Below are positions 16,015 to 27,322 of a stretch of 64,000 nt of DNA, piece after piece. The notes beneath the pieces were generated by a model. It searched no databases. It saw nothing but the letters and a program-made list of their open reading frames with translations, and was not told the origin of the DNA. Position numbers and translations under genes: made by a program. Origin of the DNA: Falsigemmobacter faecalis (lineage in GTDB: Bacteria; Pseudomonadota; Alphaproteobacteria; Rhodobacterales; Rhodobacteraceae); contig NZ_RRAZ01000011.1 in NCBI RefSeq assembly GCF_003863335.1, positions 1 to 64,000 of the forward strand. Reading direction: 5' to 3'. Position 1 is the first letter of the stretch; each line of letters opens with the position of its first letter.

Positions 16015-17637
16015 ATGTCCCGCCGCCCTGCCCGACCTTCGGCCGCGCCTCTCACGGGCGCTGCGAGCCGCAGGGGCTTTTTACAGCTCAGCGGGGCTGC
16101 GGGTCTGGGGCTGCTGATGAGCGGTGGCGGCGCGCAGGCCGCACTCCCGCAGAGCGGCGGGCGGATCCGGGCGCAGATGTCGCTTTCGGCGCTGCGCGAT
16201 CCGATGCTGGCCACCCGGTCGCAGATGACCAATTTCACCCGCGGCTGGCTGGAATATCTGCTGGAATATGGCACCGACGGGCGGTTTCATCCGAAGCTTC
16301 TGGACAGCTGGGAGGTGTCTGAAGACACGCTCACGGTGCGGCTGCAGCTGCGGGCCGATGTGCGCTGGTCGAGCGGCGAGGCTCTGACGGCGGAGCATAT
16401 CGCCTTCAACCTGCGGCGCTGGTGTGAGACGCGGGTGGCGGGCAACTCCATGGCCGTGCGCGTTGCAGCGCTGATTGATCCTGAGACCGGGCGGGCGGCG
16501 GAAGGCGCGATCCGGGTCGTAGATCCGCGGCACCTCGAGCTGAGCCTGCGCCATCCGGACGCCACGCTGATTGCGGGTTTTGCGGATTATCCGGCAGCGA
16601 TCGTGCATCCCGGTTTTTCGGAAGAGACCATGCTCAGCGAGCCGCTGGGCACCGGCCCCTATCTGCCTGAGAGCTATGAGCCGGGCAAACGCGCCGTTCT
16701 GCGCCGTGAGGATGCCCATTGGTGGGGCCGCGGGACGGGCGCTTTCGCCGCGACGATCGAATATATCGACACCGGCGCCGCTCCGGGGCGGATCTCGGAG
16801 GCGGCCGCCAGGGGCCGGATCGATCTGACCGATGACACCGCTGCAGATCTTGCCCAGGAACTGGCGGGGCTTGGCTGGAACCCTTCGGTTATGGCAAGTG
16901 CGGCGACGATGACCGCGCGGTTCAATCTGCGCGATCCGCTGTTCCAGGACCGCCGCGTGCGCGAGGCGCTGACGCTGATCACCGACAACCGCGTGGTGCT
17001 GGAGCTGGGGCTTGCGGGGCGCGGCTCAGTGGCCGGGAATGACCATGTCTGGCCCGGGCATCCCGATTATGCCCCCCAGCCGCCGCTGCCCGAGCCGGAC
17101 CGCGCGCGCGCGCTGGAGCTGTTGCGGGAGGCGGGGCTGGAGGAGCATGAGTTTGAGCTGATCTCCATCGATGATGACTGGCAGGCGCTGAGTGCCGATG
17201 CCATCGCGGTGCAATGCCTGGATGCCGGGGTGAAGGTGCGCCGCAGGCGGCTGCCGCTGGAGACCTTCTGGGAGGGCTGGCGCGCGCATCCCTGGTCGGT
17301 GACCGAGTGGAACATGCGCCCGCTGGGGATTCAGTCGCTGGCGCTGGCCTATCGCAGCACCTCGGCCTGGAATGAGACGGGCTTTGCGGATCCCGAGTTC
17401 GACCGCCTGCTGGACCAGGCGCTGGCGATCCGCGATGACACCGCGCGCCGCCCCGTGATGGGCGAGCTGCAAAAGCGGCTGCGCGAGAGCTTTGTGATTA
17501 TTCAGCCCTTCTGGCGGGATCTGAGCCTGCACAGCGCGCCGCAGATTTACGGCGCGCAGGTGCATCCGATGTTTGAGCATCACCACACCACCTGGTGGCG
17601 CGACCCCCCGGTCGATCCGGAGGGCGCTAAAGACTGA
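16015..17637 (+). CDS. Tat-exported solute-binding protein, oligopeptide/dipeptide type (SBP_bac_5)
   Basis: A 540-residue protein with a twin-arginine signal (SRRGFLQLSGAAGLGLLMS, about 18-36, cleavage after AQA) and the full class C binding-protein fold: LLDSWEVSEDTLTVRLQLRADVRWSSGEALTAEH region at about 80-120, and LGTGPYLPESYEPGKRAVLRR near 220. Such proteins deliver peptides, nickel, sugars or amines to ABC importers in the periplasm. No permease or ATPase gene lies beside it, so its partners are elsewhere and its ligand cannot be read. Its stop codon sits in the arm of a shared terminator with the next gene. Confidence 0.85.
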   Translation: MSRRPARPSAAPLTGAASRRGFLQLSGAAGLGLLMSGGGAQAALPQSGGRIRAQMSLSALRDPMLATRSQMTNFTRGWLEYLLEYGTDGRFHPKLLDSWEVSEDTLTVRLQLRADVRWSSGEALTAEHIAFNLRRWCETRVAGNSMAVRVAALIDPETGRAAEGAIRVVDPRHLELSLRHPDATLIAGFADYPAAIVHPGFSEETMLSEPLGTGPYLPESYEPGKRAVLRREDAHWWGRGTGAFAATIEYIDTGAAPGRISEAAARGRIDLTDDTAADLAQELAGLGWNPSVMASAATMTARFNLRDPLFQDRRVREALTLITDNRVVLELGLAGRGSVAGNDHVWPGHPDYAPQPPLPEPDRARALELLREAGLEEHEFELISIDDDWQALSADAIAVQCLDAGVKVRRRRLPLETFWEGWRAHPWSVTEWNMRPLGIQSLALAYRSTSAWNETGFADPEFDRLLDQALAIRDDTARRPVMGELQKRLRESFVIIQPFWRDLSLHSAPQIYGAQVHPMFEHHHTTWWRDPPVDPEGAKD

Positions 17638-17660
17638 GCCCCGGGGCTCAGTCCTTTTTC
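17632..17660. terminator. Bidirectional terminator shared by two convergent genes
   Basis: GACTGAGCCCC (17632-17642) is followed directly by its reverse complement GGGGCTCAGTC (17643-17653), a perfect 22-bp palindrome. Plus-strand read-out continues CTTTTTC, and minus-strand read-out continues TTTAG. The TGA stops of the binding-protein gene and of the acyl-CoA synthetase gene lie in its two arms. Confidence 0.75.
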
Positions 17661-19555
17661 AGATCCCAGGCCACGGTGTAATCGCCAAGGACCCGGCGCA
17701 GGGCGTCTTCGCTGATGCCGGGGGCCGCTTCGATCAGCGCAACCAGACCGCGCTTTTTATCCTCAGAGACAGAGGCCACTTTCGCGGCCAGTCCCGCCTC
17801 TGAGAGGGCGGCATCATAGACGCGGGTGATGGCGAGACGGCGCAGGTCGGGCTTGAAGATCTTGCCCACTGCGGTCTTTGGCAGCTCCGGCAGGATGCCG
17901 ATAAATTTCGGCACTGCCGCGCGCTCGGTGATGGCCGAGGCCGCAAAGGCTGCGAGGTCTTCGACTTTGGTCTCGGCCCCGGCGATCAGTTCAACATAGA
18001 CACAGGGCAGCTCGCCCGCGCGCGGATCAGGCTGGCCGATGGCCCCGGCAAAGGCCACGCTTTCATGCTTCAAAAGCGCATCCTCAATCACGGCGGGGTC
18101 GATGTTATGGCCGCCGCGGATGATCAGATCCTTGGCGCGACCCGTGATCCAGAGATAGCCATCCTCATCCATCCGCCCCAGATCACCGGTGCGCAAAAAA
18201 CGCCCCTCGGCAAAGAGATCGCGGTTTTTATCCACCTCGGTATAGGTGGAGCCTTCAAAGACACCCGGGTTTGAGACGCAGATCTCGCCCACCTCATCGG
18301 TCTCGCATTCGCGAAAGCCTTCGGCGGTTTTTTGCAGGATTTTCACTTCCGTATAGGGGAAGGGTATCCCGACAGATCCGACTTTCTTCGCCCCCTCAAT
18401 CGGGTTCACCGAGACCAGACAGGTGCATTCGGTCAGCCCGTAGCCCTCGGCAATCTCTACTCCGGTGGCCGCTTTGAAGCGGTTGTAAAGCTCAATCGGC
18501 AAAGGGGCCGAGCCGGAAATCGCCATCCGCAGGGTCGAGACATCGGCATCCACCGGGCGCTGCATCAGCGCCGAGATCGCGGTGGGGACCGTGATCATGA
18601 AGGTAACCTTATAGCGCTCGATCAGCTTCCAGAAATTGTCAAAGACGCCGTCCCCGCGATAACCGGCGGGCGTCGGGAAGATCACATGTGCGCCCGAAGC
18701 CAGCGCACTCATCAAAATGGGATAGGCCGCAAAGACGTGAAAGAGCGGCAGCGGGCAGATCAGCACGTCTTTGGGCGTGAAGAGGAAATGCCCGCCGAGC
18801 CAGCCGTTATAGATCATCCCGGAATATTTATGCTGCGCCACCTTCGGCATGCCGGTGGTGCCGCCGGTGTGGAAATAGGCGGCCACGCGGTCACTGGTGC
18901 TGTCGGCAAAGCTGAGGCGGTCGCCCGGCTGCGCCGCACAGGCCGCGCGGAAATCGAGCACCTTTGCGCGGTGGCTGACCGGGTTTTTCGGCCGGATCAG
19001 CGGCACGATGACATTCTTCGGAAAGCCGAGATAGCCGTTCAGATCCACCTCAAGCACCGTCTGCACGCCAGGCGCCAGGGTGAGGGCCTGAGCCACCTTC
19101 TGCGGCACATCGGTTTTCGGGAAAGCCTTCAGCGTGACGACGACTTTCGCTTTCGTCTCGCGCAGGATGGCCGCGATCTGCTCGGGCTCCAGCAGCGGGT
19201 TGATCGGGTTGACGATCCCCGCGACCGAGCCCGCAAGCAGCGTCACCGCCGTCTCAAGGCTGTTGGGCAGCACATAGGCCACCACATCTTTTTCACCGAC
19301 CCCAAGGCTGCGGAAGAGATTGGCGGCGCGGGTCACACGGGTCAGAAGCTCGCCCCAGGTCACGCTTTGCGAGCGGTCCTGTGCGGTGGTGGCGGTCAGC
19401 TGAAAGGTCAGGGCCGGGCTTTGCGGCAGTCGCTTTGCGACATCGGCGAGAAAGCCATAGATCGTGGCAGGCACCTGCCGCGCAGTCCACGGCATCTCTG
19501 CTTCAACAGCCTCACGGTCCGCAAGCGTGGCAAATCTGGCCATATTCCCCCCCAT
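17648..19555 (-). CDS. Acyl-CoA synthetase (AMP-forming)
   Basis: A 635-residue ANL-superfamily enzyme that would activate a carboxylic acid to an acyl-adenylate and then an acyl-CoA. The P-loop FHTGGTTGMPKVAQHKY, the GYGLTECT motif, the TGDLGRMDEDGYLWITGRAKDLI hinge (read as TGDLG and GRAKD) and the PKTAVGKIFKP catalytic lysine block are present. The substrate is not clear; the length and the N-terminal domain suit a medium- or long-chain acid. It converges on the binding-protein gene; lysM lies upstream on the same strand, 128 bases away. Confidence 0.88.
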   Translation of the reverse strand: MGGNMARFATLADREAVEAEMPWTARQVPATIYGFLADVAKRLPQSPALTFQLTATTAQDRSQSVTWGELLTRVTRAANLFRSLGVGEKDVVAYVLPNSLETAVTLLAGSVAGIVNPINPLLEPEQIAAILRETKAKVVVTLKAFPKTDVPQKVAQALTLAPGVQTVLEVDLNGYLGFPKNVIVPLIRPKNPVSHRAKVLDFRAACAAQPGDRLSFADSTSDRVAAYFHTGGTTGMPKVAQHKYSGMIYNGWLGGHFLFTPKDVLICPLPLFHVFAAYPILMSALASGAHVIFPTPAGYRGDGVFDNFWKLIERYKVTFMITVPTAISALMQRPVDADVSTLRMAISGSAPLPIELYNRFKAATGVEIAEGYGLTECTCLVSVNPIEGAKKVGSVGIPFPYTEVKILQKTAEGFRECETDEVGEICVSNPGVFEGSTYTEVDKNRDLFAEGRFLRTGDLGRMDEDGYLWITGRAKDLIIRGGHNIDPAVIEDALLKHESVAFAGAIGQPDPRAGELPCVYVELIAGAETKVEDLAAFAASAITERAAVPKFIGILPELPKTAVGKIFKPDLRRLAITRVYDAALSEAGLAAKVASVSEDKKRGLVALIEAAPGISEDALRRVLGDYTVAWDLKKD

Positions 19556-19646
19556 TTCAGTCTCGCGCGGCTCCCCGACCGCTCCTTTGTGAGCCTGGGC
19601 AGAAAGCCATCATCGCGCAAGACATGACGCAACGGGAGGTCGCGGA

Positions 19647-19675
19647 GACCGCGCGGCATTTTGCCCCGCGCGGTC
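19647..19675 (-). terminator. Hairpin after the BON-LysM gene
   Basis: GACCGCGCGG (19647-19656) and CCGCGCGGTC (19666-19675) form a 10-bp stem 8 bases beyond the stop codon. No T run follows on the minus strand, so termination would have to be weak or factor-assisted. Confidence 0.45.
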
Positions 19676-19683
19676 CCTCAGGA

Positions 19684-20127
19684 TTACTTCTGCGGAATGC
19701 GCAGCATCTGGCCCGGGTAGATCTTATCCGGATGGCTCAGCATCGGGCGGTTCGCTTCAAAGATCTCATTGTAGCGGTTCGCATTGCCCAGGGTCTTTTT
19801 GGCAATAGCCGAGAGCGTGTCGCCTTTGACGACGGTGTGGAACACCGGCTCATCGGCCAGATCGCCGTCGACGTTTTCCGCCTCCACCGAGGCCACACCG
19901 GCGACATTGCCGACCGCAAGGATCAGCTTTTCTTTGACTTCCTGGCTGATGGCATTGCCTTTGACGATGACCTTGTCACCCTCAACCGCGAAATCCACGC
20001 CGCTGGCGTCGAGGCCAAGGTTTTTGACCTCTTCTTTCAGCGCATCGACCTTCGGGGCTTCCGCGGCTTCCGCCTGGCCACCGAAAAGCGATTTTCCTGC
20101 GTCTTTCACAAAGGACCACAGACCCAT
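19684..20127 (-). CDS. lysM: BON-LysM domain protein (YgaU/Kbp type)
   Basis: A 147-residue protein with an N-terminal amphipathic segment (MGLWSFVKDAGKSLFG), a BON domain (about 30-85; VDFAVEGDKVIVKGNAI) and a C-terminal LysM domain (about 95-145; HTVVKGDTLSAIAKKTLGN ending in PGQMLRIPQ). The E. coli relative Kbp binds potassium; others bind peptidoglycan. There is no signal peptide, as in Kbp. I chose the ATG at 20127, which has AGGGAG 8 bases upstream. It stands alone between the ABC exporter and the acyl-CoA synthetase. Confidence 0.88.
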   Translation of the reverse strand: MGLWSFVKDAGKSLFGGQAEAAEAPKVDALKEEVKNLGLDASGVDFAVEGDKVIVKGNAISQEVKEKLILAVGNVAGVASVEAENVDGDLADEPVFHTVVKGDTLSAIAKKTLGNANRYNEIFEANRPMLSHPDKIYPGQMLRIPQK

Positions 20128-20242
20128 AAACACACTCCCTGACAAAACCGGATCATCCCGGCATATGCGCGGAGTTTTGCGCCGCAGCCCGCCAAAAGCA
20201 ACTGCTCCTGGCGGGGGGTATGCCTGCCCTGCGAAAGATCGC

Positions 20243-23685
<3,443 letters not shown>

Positions 23686-23707
23686 TCACCCCGCCCTGAA
23701 GAAAAAC

Positions 23708-23740
23708 AAAGCCGCGGGGGATCTTCCCGCGGCTTTCTTC
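23708..23740 (+). terminator. Rho-independent terminator of gdhA
   Basis: AAAGCCGCGGG (23708-23718) pairs with CCCGCGGCTTT (23726-23736) around a 7-base loop and is followed by CTTC. The symmetric A and T flanks let it also stop minus-strand transcription from the DUF982 gene. Confidence 0.8.
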
Positions 23741-23981
23741 ATGCCGGATGAAACCCGGCGGACTGAGCGGCAGAGACAAAGGCCTCGCGCGCGGCGGCGA
23801 CGGGTGCCAGGCACTCCATCGCCTGATCGATGCGCTGCAGAGCCATATTACGGCTCTCATCGGCGACCGGCCATTTGCGTTCCAGCAGCCAGCGTGCGCT
23901 TTCGATCGTGGTTACAGACATAATGTCACCCTCGGTGGTGACGGTGAATCGCAGGGGAGCTCCCCAATGTACTTCCATCAT
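23739..23981 (-). CDS. DUF982 family protein
   Basis: An 80-residue protein matching DUF982, with the pattern SARWLLERKWPV followed by a helix ending in CLAPVAAAREAFVSAAQSAGF. The family is common in Rhizobiales and Rhodobacterales, often as small stand-alone genes, with no known function. Two adjacent ATG codons at 23981 and 23978 are possible starts; no strong ribosome-binding site is seen. It converges on gdhA and shares the terminator region. Confidence 0.75.
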   Translation of the reverse strand: MMEVHWGAPLRFTVTTEGDIMSVTTIESARWLLERKWPVADESRNMALQRIDQAMECLAPVAAAREAFVSAAQSAGFHPA

Positions 23982-24046
23982 GCAACCAAGATGGGAGGCC
24001 CCCGGGCTTCTGTCAAGCCCGCCGCCTTTCGCGACAGCACAGACGG

Positions 24047-24076
24047 CAAAAGCCCCGACGGTTTCCCGCGGGGCCT
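24047..24076 (-). terminator. Terminator of the 61-residue gene
   Basis: GCCCCG (24052-24057) and CGGGGC (24069-24074) form a stem extended by A-T pairs; the minus strand continues into TTTTG. It lies 20 bases beyond the stop codon. Confidence 0.6.
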
Positions 24077-24096
24077 TGCGTAACGTCAGGATGCTC

Positions 24097-24282
24097 TCAG
24101 CCGAAGTAGGCGAACATCTGATCGAGTGCTTCGGTCTTTGCGGGTTCTGCGGCGGCGGCAGCGCGGCGCGGTTTCTGCGTTTTCGGGCTCTGCCAGTAGG
24201 ACATCGAATCCTGTGCAGCTTCCAGTGCTGCCGCGCTCGCAGCGGTCAGTCCGGTGAGAGGATGGGTCAGCGAGAGGGTCAT
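24097..24282 (-). CDS. 61-residue hypothetical protein with QMFAYFG tail
   Basis: The ATG at 24282 has GGAG 7 bases upstream; longer in-frame starts lack one. The protein begins MTLSLTHPLTGLTAASAAALEAAQ, has a basic, alanine-rich middle (KTQKPRRAAAAAEPAKT) and ends ALDQMFAYFG. I have a loose memory of similar QM(Y/F)AYF tails in small Rhodobacteraceae proteins, but I know no function. Its promoter region carries three copies of a 9-base motif, which suggests it is tightly regulated. It has its own terminator. Confidence 0.6.
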   Translation of the reverse strand: MTLSLTHPLTGLTAASAAALEAAQDSMSYWQSPKTQKPRRAAAAAEPAKTEALDQMFAYFG

Positions 24283-24321
24283 TTCGGGCTCCGTTTGCAT
24301 CTCTTGCATCTTTGTCGATGC

Positions 24322-24389
24322 TGCAGTGCATATAGTCGCTGCAGTGCAGCATTGCGAGGCCCGATGCTGCAGGGGAGCTATGCACTGCA
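24322..24389. promoter_or_regulatory. Three TGCAGTGCA repeats upstream of the 61-residue gene
   Basis: TGCAGTGCA occurs at 24322-24330 and 24340-24348, and inverted as TGCACTGCA at 24381-24389. The first two flank a TATAT stretch that could be the -10 element on the minus strand. The second copy is part of GCTGCAGTGCAGC, a palindrome around one base. This arrangement fits a repressor operator; the regulator is unknown. Confidence 0.5.
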
Positions 24390-24414
24390 CGCAGGCATCC
24401 GCGCGGCGAAAGGC

Positions 24415-24909
24415 TTAGCCGCTGAAGGCCGGATGATAGCTGACGACGCCTTCAGGGATCTCTGCCCCGAAGCTCAGGGCCTGAAAATACTCAAGGGGAA
24501 CATTCGGATAGCGAAGCCCTGCCCGCACGGCAAAGCCGAAGCGGCCGTAGAACCCCGGATCCCCCAGCACCACAACCCCGGCCGCATTCAGGCCCTGAAG
24601 ACGGTCAAGCCCCGCGCGCAGCAGGGCCGAACCGATCCCCTGCCCCTGACGATCCGGTGCCACCGACAGCGGACCAAGGCCATACCACGCCCCCGCCTGC
24701 CCGCCGATCTTCACGCCTGAAAAGGCAATATGCCCGCTGAGGCCCCCCTCACTCACCGCGACAAGGGACAGCCGCAGCCCGCCCTGACGGCGCAGCCGGT
24801 CAACGATCCGGGCCTCGGTGCCGTCACTCTGCGGCACACCGATAAAAGCGGCAGTGATCAGGGCTGCAATCGCCCCGGTCTCCCCCGGGGCTTCTGAGCG
24901 GATCTCCAT
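24415..24909 (-). CDS. GNAT-family N-acetyltransferase
   Basis: A 164-residue GCN5-type acetyltransferase. The acetyl-CoA site is seen as LGPLSVAPDRQGQGIGSALL, and the later VVLGDPGFYGRFGF is typical of the YhbS-like subgroup. The acceptor substrate is unknown. I chose the ATG at 24909, preceded by AGGAGAGG; an upstream frame extension lacks family similarity. It lies between sdhB and the 61-residue gene on the same strand. Confidence 0.85.
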   Translation of the reverse strand: MEIRSEAPGETGAIAALITAAFIGVPQSDGTEARIVDRLRRQGGLRLSLVAVSEGGLSGHIAFSGVKIGGQAGAWYGLGPLSVAPDRQGQGIGSALLRAGLDRLQGLNAAGVVVLGDPGFYGRFGFAVRAGLRYPNVPLEYFQALSFGAEIPEGVVSYHPAFSG

Positions 24910-25038
24910 TTTGCCTCTCCTGAGACGTTTTCCCAACCGTAGCGGCTCTTTCATGCCCGACAACCCCTTTCGGGCGAACTCGCGAGAACCGCCCAGGATG
25001 GCGCGTCCCTTGCAACAGCACACCAGCAGACCGGCCAG

Positions 25039-25070
25039 AAAAAAACGGCCCGGGAGAACCCCCGGGCCGG
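25039..25070 (-). terminator. Rho-independent terminator of the sdh operon
   Basis: CGGCCCGGG (25046-25054) and CCCGGGCCG (25061-25069) form a perfect stem with a 6-base loop. On the minus strand it is followed by a run of T (complement of 25039-25045). It lies about 30 bases beyond the sdhB stop. Confidence 0.85.
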
Positions 25071-25098
25071 TAAAAGGATGTCACGCTCTGAGGGCCGC

Positions 25099-25878
25099 TC
25101 AGGCGGCGCGCTCGACCATCATCTTTTTGATCTGCGCGATGGCTTCTGCCGGGTTCAGACCCTTCGGGCAGGTTTTGGCGCAGTTCATGATGGTGTGGCA
25201 GCGGTAAAGCTTGAAGGGGTCTTCCAGCTCATCCAGACGCTGGCCGGTGGCCTCGTCGCGGCTGTCGATGATCCAGCGATACGCATGCAGCAGGGCGGCC
25301 GGACCAAGGTATTTGTCCGAGTTCCACCAATAGCTCGGGCAGGACGTCGAGCAGCTTGCGCACATCACGCATTCATAAAGACCGTCGAGTTTCTTGCGGT
25401 CCTCAATCGACTGACGCCACTCTTTGGCCGGCGTATTGGTCGCCGTTTCCAGCCAGGGCATGATCGAGGCATGCTGGGCGTAGAAATGCGTCAGATCCGG
25501 GATCAGGTCGCGCACCACCGGCATATGCGGCAGCGGATAGATGCGCACATCGCCCTTCACCTCATCAAGGCCATAGATACAAGCGAGGGTGTTGATCCCG
25601 TCGATATTCATCGCACAGGAACCGCAGATGCCTTCGCGGCACGAACGGCGGAACGACAGCGTCGGGTCGATGTTGTTTTTGATATAGATCAGCGCATCAA
25701 GCACCATCGGACCGCAGTCATCGAGATCGATGAAATAGGTATCGACCGAGGGGTTCTGCCCGTCTTCCGAGCTCCAGCGGTAGATCTGGAACTTGCGGAG
25801 GTTCTTTGCGCCTTCCGGTTTGGGCCAGGTTTTGCCCGTGCGGATCTTCGAGTTTTTGGGAAGCGTGAACTGGACCAT
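25099..25878 (-). CDS. sdhB: Succinate dehydrogenase iron-sulfur subunit
   Basis: A 259-residue subunit that passes electrons from the flavin of SdhA to ubiquinone. The [2Fe-2S] ligands are C80, C85, C88 and C100 (CREGICGSC). The C-terminal ferredoxin part carries [16 protein letters not shown] and [17 protein letters not shown] for the [4Fe-4S] and [3Fe-4S] centres. It is the last gene of the operon, separated from sdhA by a glycosyltransferase gene, and is followed by a strong terminator. Confidence 0.97.
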   Translation of the reverse strand: MVQFTLPKNSKIRTGKTWPKPEGAKNLRKFQIYRWSSEDGQNPSVDTYFIDLDDCGPMVLDALIYIKNNIDPTLSFRRSCREGICGSCAMNIDGINTLACIYGLDEVKGDVRIYPLPHMPVVRDLIPDLTHFYAQHASIMPWLETATNTPAKEWRQSIEDRKKLDGLYECVMCASCSTSCPSYWWNSDKYLGPAALLHAYRWIIDSRDEATGQRLDELEDPFKLYRCHTIMNCAKTCPKGLNPAEAIAQIKKMMVERAA

Positions 25879-25988
25879 GCAGGGGTTCCTTCAGTTTCGC
25901 AGAGATGAACAACGGCACGGGAGCGACGGCTCCGGCACGGATTTAAGATTTGCGCGGGCCACCCTCATGGCCTTGGGAACGGATCCGG

Positions 25989-27269
25989 TCACGAATAGCT
26001 CCCTTTCCACGCAGCTTTGTCGAGGATCTCACGAGCCTCGGAGATCAAATGTTGCAGACCGGCCCCGGTCAGCACCTTTTCAAAATGCCCCATGCCATTC
26101 CAGGCGCGCGCAAAGCGCGGCAGCGCGGGATCATAAAGCCCGGTGATCCACGCCAGCACCGCCCGGTCGCGGGCGGCCTCCCAGGCGCTCTGCTGCCAGA
26201 CCCGCGCCAGATCGATGCCGATCTGCGCGAAATAATCCATCAGCACCGGCAGGTCATAAAGCGCCAGACCGCTGTGAACGAAGGGTTTCCCGTCTTCGCC
26301 CAGATAGTGCAGCACCTGGGTGCTGACCGGCACATAGCCCAGAGCATCGCAGCGCGGCGAAAGCTGGCTTTCCGCCATCCGCCAATGTCTGCGGCGCAGC
26401 AGGATATCAATGGCCTGCGGCGCGCGCCCCAGAAGCTGGCGACCATGCACGGCCGAGCCTTCGGCGAAGATCAGACGCTCTGCACCCGCATAGGCAAGAA
26501 GCTGATCGCGCAGCGACAAAGCCTCAGGGGCCAGAATCTGCACCCCAAGCTCTGCGAGGCATTGGGCCAGATAGCCCTCGCCCGCATGGCCGCCAAGGCG
26601 CGGCGCCAGGCGGTGCCGCCCGATATAGATCACCCCGGAGGGTGCCGCGACATGGACACCCTGCGCAAAGGCATGGGCATCGAGCAGATCGAGATAGCCC
26701 TCGCTGACCACCGGGCCGTTGACGTCCTCGCCCTGCCCGGCCACCCAGAGGGTCGCCACGCGGTGCGGCTGATGCACAAAGCGCATCTGCCGCGGGGAAA
26801 GGCCAAACCAGCCGGTCACAGCCGCAAAAGCCGGCGCAAGCGCGCGCGGATCCACCGGCTGCGCTGCCGTATAAAGAAACGGCAGCCCGGCCTTTTCCTG
26901 CAGCGACTGCAGCAGACGCGGCGCGGATTCGGCGGCGATATGGCCGAAGTGATCGTCATAGCTGCCGATGAAGACAGCCTCTTCAATCACGCCAACCGTC
27001 TCACAGGCTTCCGGCGCGCGGCAGACCGGCACCCCGCGGCGCAGATGGCGCGCGGCATGCTGGCGGTCAAACTGCGGCCAGGCCACCCCGGGCGCTTCCC
27101 GCGCCAGGGGCGGTCCGACGGTGACATCGCGAAACGACATCATCGGACGCAGCCTGCGGCCACTGCGGGCATAGCTATGCGCTCTCACCGGCGGACAAGG
27201 GGCTGCTGCCGGTGCGCCAGGCACCGCAGCGGGGGTCCGCCCTGTCCATCTGGTAAGAAGCCCGTTCAT
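25989..27269 (-). CDS. Family 61 glycosyltransferase-like protein inside the sdh operon
   Basis: A 426-residue protein with the GT61/DUF563 pattern: SYDDHFGHIAAESAPRLLQSL (about 105-125) and the late LIFAEGSAVHGRQLLG. GT61 enzymes add xylose, GlcNAc or similar sugars to proteins, glycans or capsules. No signal peptide is clear. The ATG at 27269 has GGGAG close upstream; an internal MM at about 27143 has none. It lies between sdhA and sdhB in the same orientation, with a hairpin after sdhA. Its link to succinate dehydrogenase is positional only, and its substrate cannot be read. Confidence 0.75.
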   Translation of the reverse strand: MNGLLTRWTGRTPAAVPGAPAAAPCPPVRAHSYARSGRRLRPMMSFRDVTVGPPLAREAPGVAWPQFDRQHAARHLRRGVPVCRAPEACETVGVIEEAVFIGSYDDHFGHIAAESAPRLLQSLQEKAGLPFLYTAAQPVDPRALAPAFAAVTGWFGLSPRQMRFVHQPHRVATLWVAGQGEDVNGPVVSEGYLDLLDAHAFAQGVHVAAPSGVIYIGRHRLAPRLGGHAGEGYLAQCLAELGVQILAPEALSLRDQLLAYAGAERLIFAEGSAVHGRQLLGRAPQAIDILLRRRHWRMAESQLSPRCDALGYVPVSTQVLHYLGEDGKPFVHSGLALYDLPVLMDYFAQIGIDLARVWQQSAWEAARDRAVLAWITGLYDPALPRFARAWNGMGHFEKVLTGAGLQHLISEAREILDKAAWKGSYS

Positions 27270-27294
27270 CCCGCTCCCCGCGCTGGTGAGAGAT

Positions 27295-27315
27295 GCCGGC
27301 CCGAAAAGGGCCGGC
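27295..27315 (-). repeat. Hairpin between sdhA and the glycosyltransferase gene
   Basis: GCCGGCCC (27295-27302) and GGGCCGGC (27308-27315) pair around GAAAA, 8 bases beyond the sdhA stop. Minus-strand read-out continues ATCTCTC, so it is more likely an mRNA stabiliser or attenuator than a full terminator. It would let sdhCDA mRNA outnumber the downstream part. Confidence 0.55.
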
Positions 27316-27322
27316 GCTTTGC

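Noticed and set aside
24283-24390. Longer versions of the 61-residue protein
   Set aside because: The added N-terminus is encoded by the repeat-rich promoter region and has no ribosome-binding site.
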